From NCBI GenBank assembly GCA_014155875.1, contig JACEFZ010021714.1, positions 144,501 to 208,500 of the forward strand: a stretch of DNA of 64,000 nucleotides, written 5' to 3'. Under the pieces are notes generated by a model. The model worked only from the letters and a program-made list of their open reading frames with translations. It made no database searches and was not told where the DNA came from. Shown here piece by piece: positions 52,101 through 61,100 of the stretch. Both the position numbers and the translations under genes were made by a program. Origin of the DNA: Cepaea nemoralis (lineage: Eukaryota > Mollusca > Gastropoda > Stylommatophora > Helicidae). Within the stretch, counting starts at the first letter, position 1. Each line of letters opens with the position of its first letter.

Positions 52101-55100
52101 ATATTTACTTACATTAATATTCGATGTCACAATTTCGAAGTACAACAGACTATCGATTCGTTTTACATATTTAATTCACCTCTAGCCTTTTTCACAAATT
52201 TACATCATTGTGAAGTATACTGCTTAAAATACTCAAGAATTCTCACACTTGCATTAAAACAATCTAACTACAAGTGGCGGCAGGGTGAATGCTGCCATTG
52301 CCACAATCAGACTCTCGATTGGTCCAACCTCAACCATGGTCCTCGTCTGAATGACCTTTAGAGGAGACCCTTGTCCGCTGACCAGCCCATGATGATGGGT
52401 TTCACATCTGTAAGGTGTGAGTGTGATCAGAGCTCACCACTCACCATAACTGTGTGATGGCAGCATCCAAAAGCATTACAAATAATTTAAATGTTACAGC
52501 AAAGTAAATACACACAATAAAAGAAATGAAACAAACAAAAACAGGAAGTATTTAAGAAAGACAGGCAATCAATAGGATTAAATCTTAACTGGTAACAAAT
52601 ACCCCCCAAACAAATGTGATTGTAAAATACACATATATATTTTTTCTCTTCTACCTTGTTTCCCCCAGTGGTGCAAAGGCCCTCCCCAACTCAAGCCAAA
52701 TCTAATATAGACTTGTTTGTCATTGGTTGGATTTTATAGATTTGTTTATCATTGGTTGGATTTTATATAAAATGTTTATCATTGGTTGGATGTTATAGAC
52801 TTGTTTATCATTGGTTGGATGTTAAAGACTTGTTTATCATTGGTTGAATTTTAAATAAATGTTTATCATTGGCTGGATTTTGTATAGATGTTTATCATTG
52901 GTTGGATGTTATAGACTTGTTTATCATTGGTTGATGTTATAGATTATCATTGGTTGAATTAAATAAATGTTTATCATTGGCTGGATTTTGTATAAATGTT
53001 TATCATTGGTTGGATTTTATAGATTTGTTTATCGTTGGTTGGATGTTATAGACTTGTTTATCATTGGTTGAATTTTAAATAAATGTTTATCATTGGCTGG
53101 ATTTTGTATAAAAGTTTATCATTGGTTGGATTTTATAGAAATGTTTATCATTGGTTGGATTTTATATAAATGTTTATCATTGGTTGGATTTATAGATTTG
53201 TTTATCGTTGGTTGGATGTTATAGACTTGTTTATCATTGGTTGAATTTTAAATAAATGTTTATCATTGGGTGGATTTTGTATAAATGTTTATCATTGGTT
53301 GGATTTTATAGAAATGTTTATCAATGGTTGGATTCTATAGACTTGTTTATCATTGGTTGGATTTTATAGACTTGTTTACCATTGGTTGGAGTTTATAGAA
53401 ATGTTTATCATTGGCTGGATTTTGTATAAATGTTTATCATTGGTTGAATTTTATATAAATGTTTTATCATTGGCTGGATTTTGTATAAATGTTTATCATT
53501 GGTTGGATTTTATAGAAATGTTTATCATTGGTTGGATTCTATAGACTTGTTTATCATTGGTTGGATTTTATATAAATGTTTATCATTGGTTGGATTTTAT
53601 ATAAATGTTTATCATTGGTTGGATTTTATAGAAATGTTTATCATTGGTTGGATTCTATAGACTTGTTTATCATTGGTTGAATTTTAAATAAATGTTTATC
53701 AGTGGCTGGATTTTGTATAATGTTTATCATTGGTTGGATTCTATAGACTTGTTTATCATTGGTTGGATTTTATAGACTTGTTTACCATTGGTTGGAGTTT
53801 ATAGAAATGTTTATCATTGGTTGGATTTATAGAATTGTTTGTCATTGCTTGGATTTTATATACTTGTTTATCATTGGTTGGATTTCATAGAAGTTTTATC
53901 ATTGGTTGGACTTTGCAGCAAAGTTTTCCACAGGAGGAGATTGCCAGTTTCATGCCGGCCCTCATTAATTACTTATACAATACGACTGGTAGGTTACAAT
54001 AGCTATACTTCCCTTCCCTTATCATCCATCAGGTGCTGTCTCCAAAATAAAGGTTGGCTGCAATGGATTCTCCAACACTGTCTGTCCCTCGCCTTTTGTT
54101 CATTTTATCAGACTGCTGTTTGTTCACCTCTTAATGTAACCTTCCTACTTGTGTTGTTGTCTACCTCTTGCTTGCTTGCCTTCAACCCAACCCTCAAGTA
54201 TGGTTTTTATAAGGGTGTTATGTCTTTTAACGTGGCCAAATTATTTCACTTGTACCCTTTTTATTTCTTATATCAACTCTTCCCAGTTTTTCTAGAACCT
54301 CTGTGTTTGATTGTTTTTGTTTCCATGAAATATGACATTATTTTGTATATCCACATCTCAAGGGTCTCTATTCGACTTTCTAATTGCTTGTTCAGGTTCC
54401 CCCAAGGCCCTGGTCAAATACAGGTGATACAGGTATATATTATTGTGATATAACTTGATGGAATAACAATACTAACATTCAATGCAACTTCTGCAGGTGA
54501 AGTCCCACATCATGCCTATCCTAACGCTGGAAGATGTCTCAAAGTTTGGAACTCGTGTGAATGAGAAAGCTGTGAAAAATCCAGGGGGCAGCACTGTCAC
54601 ATTAAAACCCAATGATGAAATTAGATTTGGTGGTTCTCCAGCATCTGTGTTTAAGTGAGTATATCTTGATCATATGGTGACCAGATGCTTGCCTGCTGGT
54701 TTGATGATTATCTTATCTCATCTCATCTTGTTCCTCTTGTACCTTGCAGTGTTGAGGTGAAGCATAAACAGCGGAAGAGTGCCTGTTTATGGGCTTCATG
54801 TATTGAGATTCCCATGCATGCTGTCATTCCTTCTGCTCAGCCGCTTCTTTTTCTGCTTGCATTTGGTCTGTACATCATTGTTTGTTGTGGTATACTGTTA
54901 GTTGGTAATCTAATTACATGGTCAAACCATTTAACTTGCTGTTTTCTGATCAAATCTAGCGCTGCTATAACCCCCACTGTATTCCTGATTTCTTTATTTC
55001 TGATTTTCTCTCTTCTTGATACATTGAGTATTTTCTTGATACATTGAGTATTATTCTCAGGAATCTCATTTCTCTTGTTATTTTTCTTTTTTCTTTTTCT

Positions 55101-58100
55101 TTCATTGTCCAGGTTTGGAATGGTAGCATAGAGTTGGTAGGAGGATTGTGGTGTAGAGAGTGTTTTCTTAATAACTATTGATACATATTAGTTCTTTAGT
55201 ATTGGTGTAATTTGTTCAATAAGTTGGCTTGCCTTACTACATCTATTTTCGATCTCGTCTTCTGATTTGCCATTTGATGATGATATATTTCCTAAGTACT
55301 TGAAGCTCTTTACATGTTACAGGGGGTGTTCGTTTAGATTAATCTTTGTTGGTTTTTCTTTATTTTGGTTCTTTGGTAGTCATTACCTCTGTTTTACTGA
55401 TGCTAATTTTCATGTTATGTTCCTTACACACTTCATTTAGACCAGTGGTTCTCAGCCCTTTTTGGCTCTTGCCCCCCCTTCACCATATTTTCAGAACGTC
55501 AAACCCCCCCCCCCCCCCCCCCCCCCCCCCGTATTTCCTACCTAAAAATTTGGCCTGTGCCCCCCTTCACCATGTTTTCAGAACGTCATTCTCCCCTTTC
55601 GTATTTCCTACCTAAAAATCCCGCCCCCACCCCTACACAGTAAATGTAATAATGGAAGCTAAATTTAATAGCACATACTAACACAAGTCTAGCCGTCCAC
55701 ATAAAACATGATTTGTGGGTCTACTTACTTTATAAATTGAATTTTAGAAGGGTGAGACGTACAGAATCGTACAGTATGAAGGGAAAAACAATATCAAGTA
55801 ATCGTTTCTTGTATTAACGCGATCTTGAAATAATCTTAATTCCCCCCTGGAAACCCTAAAATAACCCCCGGGGGTGAGGGGGGGGGGGGGGGGAATTCCC
55901 CACCGGTTGAGAACCACTGATTAAGACTATACATGTGGTCTTGTATTTCTGCTTCTGATTTTGCTATTAAGTGCTTGATCATCCGCAAATAGTAGTTCTT
56001 TAATGGTGTAATTTGCCGTTGGTTCTTCTTCTGTGTTCTCTTCATCATGTGGTGTTGCGTTATTTTTTCAGCTGATTTCTTTACATATGCTGTCTATACA
56101 GATTATATGAACAAGACGGGGAACAGGATAAACCTTGTCATACTCCGGATCTTATGGTGAAGGGTTCTGAGTGTCCTCCATTTGTTCTCACTATGCATTC
56201 ACTATTGTATAAACTTCTACATAAGTTTGTTAGATGTTTACTCACTCCATAATATTTAAGGATGTCCCATAGCTTGTTTCTATCTACTCTGTCAAATGCC
56301 TTTTCTCGGTCGACAAAGGCTAAGTAGTGTTTCATTTTTTTTTAGCGCTCGCTCGCTCACTTTGAACTCACTCGTACACTACTTCTATTAGTGCTGGACT
56401 GAATTTTTCGTGTGGATTAGCTTTTCCTATTAACAGTGTTCCTCGCTATCAAGTGAACCTACTCTGACTTCAGAGGGTACTTGTAATTTACATCCCCAAG
56501 TCAAGGACCAAGGATGATAAGTCAACATTTTAGTCCAACTGTCCAGTGTAGGGGTTGAACCCCTTACCTCAATATCAGCACACCTGATGTTTAAGAACAC
56601 ACGTTCTTATCCATTCGGCCAAGCTGACCTACTAGTGTTTCATTATATTCAATGGATTTTTCTAAAAGTTGTCTAAGAGCAAAGATGTCATCTGTGCATC
56701 GTTTGTTTTTCCTAAATCCAAGTTTGTTTCACTTTAGCTGGGGTTCTATTGTAGGTTGTAATCTTTTCTCAAGAATTTTGCAAAATATTTTTTCAGTATG
56801 ACTCAAAAGGGAAATGCCTTTGTATTTTGTGCAGTCTCTTTTACTGCCATTGTTTTTCCAAATTGGAATTATGCGTCTCCACAGTCTCGTGGTGTCTGTT
56901 GTTCTACCCAAACATGGTTAAATAGTCTATGTAGTCTTACTGTTCCTACTTCTCTTGCTGCTTTAATTAGTTTGTTTGGTATTTCATCTTGTCCTCCCAG
57001 TGATTTATTCAGTGGGGCTAATCTGACTTCTTCTCCAATTTCTTCTTTCAATATGCCTGGTTCTAGTTCTTCAATGACATCTGTGTCAGTTTCTTGGATT
57101 CCTGTGGCATCTGATAGAATATTGAGAAATTGTTTGAAGTACTGTCCTCCATCTTTTTAGGATTCATTTGTGGTCACTTATAGGTTCTCCCTTTTCGCTG
57201 TTAATTATTTCAGTATTTTGATGATTATGTTTGTGAATAAACATCGGTGCAAATATTTACAATTACGTGGGCTCCCAGTCAAATTTGGCCATAATGGATG
57301 CCAGGAAATATCTTGGGATGTAAAAGTAGTCAGCAAGATACTAACCACATCTCAAACGATTCATATATAAAGATAAAGATATAATATATAGATATAAAGA
57401 TATAATATAAAGATAATATAGATATAAAGATATATATAAAAATAATATAGATATGAAGATATAATATAAAGATAATATAGATATAAAGGTATAATATAAA
57501 GATAATATAGATATAAAGGTACAGTATACAGATCCATTGGCACCTTGCCGAATTGACAGACGATAGTTTGTGCTTTATAAAGGCATAATAACTTTTACCT
57601 ATGGCTGTAGCAAATGTGACTGTAAGGCCAATTCGCGCTGTAAATGTTCGTTCACAGTGGGTGCATGTGAACACGTGTCATTTTGCACCATCATGCACCA
57701 TCTTACGTCTGACACGCTCAGTGTGTGACTTATCATGCAATAATTTTCTCCTTCGTCTTTATTCCATTTCTGATCTTTGCCCTCCATGCAACACGTTCAG
57801 CGGCGACTTGCTCCCACTGTGCATTATCAATGCCTGTATCAATCATGTCCCGCTTACACACATCTTTGTATCGTAGTAGAGGCCGACCCTGAGATCTTTA
57901 CCCATCTGTAATTCACCAAAAAAGATATCCTTTGGTATTCTACCATCATCCATCCTCCTAAGATGTCCTATCCATCTAAGTCTACGAAGACTGAGCATGG
58001 AATAAACCGTCACACAAGCTGATCTTTCCAATACTTCAGTATTTGTGATTTTGTCTTGCCATTTAATACCAAGAATTCTTCGCAGACACCACATATGAAA

Positions 58101-61100
58101 GCTGTTTAAACATTTCTCTTGGTGTGAGTAAGTTGTCCAGGTTTCACTGCCATAAGGAAGAGTACTAATACTAAAGACACAGGCTTGATAGACAAGGACT
58201 TTTGTTTTGGCAGTAAGCTTCCTGTTCTCCCAGACTCTTTTTCTTAACCTGTTCATTGTTGTTGCTGCCTTACCAATCCGGATGTTGATTTCCTGATCTA
58301 GGTATAATTTGCTATTTACCACTGATCCTAGATATGTAAAATGGTCTACGATCTCTAGTTCGGCGTCGTCAATAAAGATTGATGGTGCACCTTGTGACAT
58401 TATCAATTAGCAAAAACAATTAGCAAAAAGAAGACACAGATTATGTTCACCCAATATGCCTAATGAGATAGGCCAGGCAGTAAATTGTGCAGTATATTTT
58501 GTCTTTCTGTGAGGTCAACTGCAAGTTATAATAAATTCATAATTTTAAAATAAATTATTCATTATAATGAACTGTTTATTTTTCAAACACCAGAGCTGTT
58601 TATGAGCCCTTTGTTGCAACAACATCATGCCTGGAGAAGGCTCCTAAAAAATTACTGCTGAAAGTAATGTGTCTTCTGGGTGGTCATTTGGTGCGGGACT
58701 GGCGGCCATGTTGTGACCTTCTGATCATGTCTAAAATCAATGTGACGATAAAGGTAAGTCACATTACAGCAGAGTTAATTCCATAACAGATACTTAAGGG
58801 GGTTTAAGGACAAGAGGATCAACTTCATTGCACCAGATGTGATCTCATAAGGCTTAGTCATTTTCTGCAAAATGCTCTGCACAAACTCCATAGCTCCAAC
58901 GACGACTCCTAGTGGCTCAGAGAAAATTTCCCTCATTCACGAAATGATGGAGTTCAGAGTGCAAGGCAAGCAGTTTAACCACTTCATTGTGCTGGCTGTT
59001 TGTTTTTCAAACACAGTGTGCCTGAGTGGGCCGTTGTTTGTCGAGACTCCTGTCTGTTCCACATTTCACATGGGGCAGTGAGGAGCATTTTGTGTGATAT
59101 TCACTGGCACAGGAACGGAGCATAATGGGGACAACCCGTTGCCGTGAAGTTGAAACTGCGACTAACTAGCTAATTAACTATGGAGACATCCATTATATAG
59201 CAGATAAAACCTAATAGGTGTTTGGCCTTCACATATTATGAGCTATGACATATATGGTGAGGTGGTTGGTTCCCTGCCTCACCACATTTCTTCCCAGAAA
59301 ATTCCCATTACTTTCTGAAAATGTCCAGTATCCATTTTTATGAGGTTGGTGAGACCCTAGAACTATACTGGTCAGAAAAATAACCCAGCTGCCACAGGGG
59401 ATTTAACCCTAACTATGTCTTGGCAAACGAGTGCACTAACCACTGTCATTGTGGCTCTCTATAATAACAAGCAGAATGAGTTGAGTTGAGCTAAGAACTA
59501 ACATCACTGCACTCAGGACATTCCCACACATGCTCTGTCCCCTCGTTCAACAGCCAGCAAAGAGTCATACTGCTAATCGTTCCAAGTGCCATCTGATTGA
59601 AAGTTCTCCTGGTCTTCCCTCTGAATTTTGAGATTCGTCCAGAACCCCTGCCGATCCCCTGCCATGTCATTCTTTCCACATACGGGTTCTCAGTTTGTTC
59701 CCCTGCTTTCTCCACTTGGTCCCACAGGCGGAGAAACAAGCTGAAATATTTATGCAATAACTACATTGTTGGTACTTTGAACTCCGTTGCCATTACCCTT
59801 ACTAGAGAGAGTGGGAATCTTCGTGGCGAAGTGGTCAAGCCGTTTAACTCAGGCTCCGAAGGTTGTGGGTTTGATTCCGGGCCGTGTCCTTCGGTTCATG
59901 AGTTAAATCTTTCGAAGACTCCTGTGGGTCGCAGCTAGAGCTACTGAGTTTGTGCTTTGTGCGACAGCTTTCCGCGCTGCGGAAAGAGACCGAGCTATAT
60001 GGGATAAAACCCGGTGCAATGAAGTTGACCCTGTCGACTTTTAAGCATCTTGTTTTTACCCTTACTAGAAGGAAGCTCAGCTAGTGATGTAGAGTCAGTG
60101 CTATTATTGGTCATCATCATCATGTGCCATGCCGATAAGCATGGGCGGTCATATTTTGCCATAATTGATGAAATTTGAGACCATAACCTACAACTATCTG
60201 TTGACTGTTCTTCATCACCATCTACCACTTGCATCCATGGCTTCACGTTACCCTGAACGGGGAACTAAACGGGTACTCCACCTTACCCAAGGGTGTCCCG
60301 TAGGCTAGCAAACTGAAGAGACACTTTACTTCTCCTTTAGTAGGGGAAACCACTCCCACCACTTGTATCATTATTGGTACCATCATAATAAATATTGTCA
60401 TCATCTCATCCAATGACACTTACTGTTTCTCTCACAAAACGACATCCTCACGGCCAGCAAGTTTATTCGAAATACGACATTTGAGGAAGCCATGTGAACT
60501 TATAGTCTAATTCTTTCCAGTTCCTATTTCTAAGGACTGTTTACATAGTCAGGCACTGATTTGCACAAATCATACAACTCACTTTCTCAGTGTGAAGGTC
60601 GTCCTCATATGTGATCTTCTGCTGTAAAAGTCCTTCCTGATTTGAAATGATGGTACCACTTGTGACATTGAGCACGACTTAAATTGTTTTTCTCATAAGC
60701 CTTTTGCAGCATTTGAAAATATTAACAGTTTGACCTAATTAAAACAAAAAAGTGTGCTCACTTTAAACTTATGCGTAGTCCATACACATGCTACTACATC
60801 TAATGCACAGGACTGATGTTTTGTGTGGGGATTAGCTTTCCCTATTACCAGTGTCCCTCACCCGTCAGATGAACCGACTCTGACTTCTGAGGTTCTTGTA
60901 ATTTACGTCCCCAAGTCAAAGACGAGAAATCAACATTTTACTCCAACTGACCGATGTAGGGGTTGGACTTGCTACCTCGGCATCAGCACACCGGAAGTTT
61001 AAGAGTGAGCATTCCAATCCATTTGGCCACGCTGACCTCCTTTTACCTAATTGGATACAGAGCTTTATGCAAATTCACTGTGCTTCCAGAACTTTCCTTC

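Larger units (their letters stand above)
54710..57160 (-). mobile_element. LINE-B copy (reverse) carrying two later insertions
   Basis: From the right end leftwards: EEVRLAPLNKSLGGQDEIPN, GSKRDCTKYKGISLLSHTEK, VDREKAFDRVDRNKLW, CIVRTNGGHSEPFTIRSG, KHLIAKSEAEIQDHMYSLN and, near 54710-55140, the C-terminal blocks with RILNVSR-like sequence. It is broken by SINE-1 (56337-56632) and a hAT-type MITE (55443-55919). NBN intron 3. Confidence 0.88.

Noticed and set aside
53839..54453. 204-codon frame before NBN exon 3
   Set aside because: Starts inside the minisatellite and continues through AT-rich intron; no domain, and NBN exon phases close without it.
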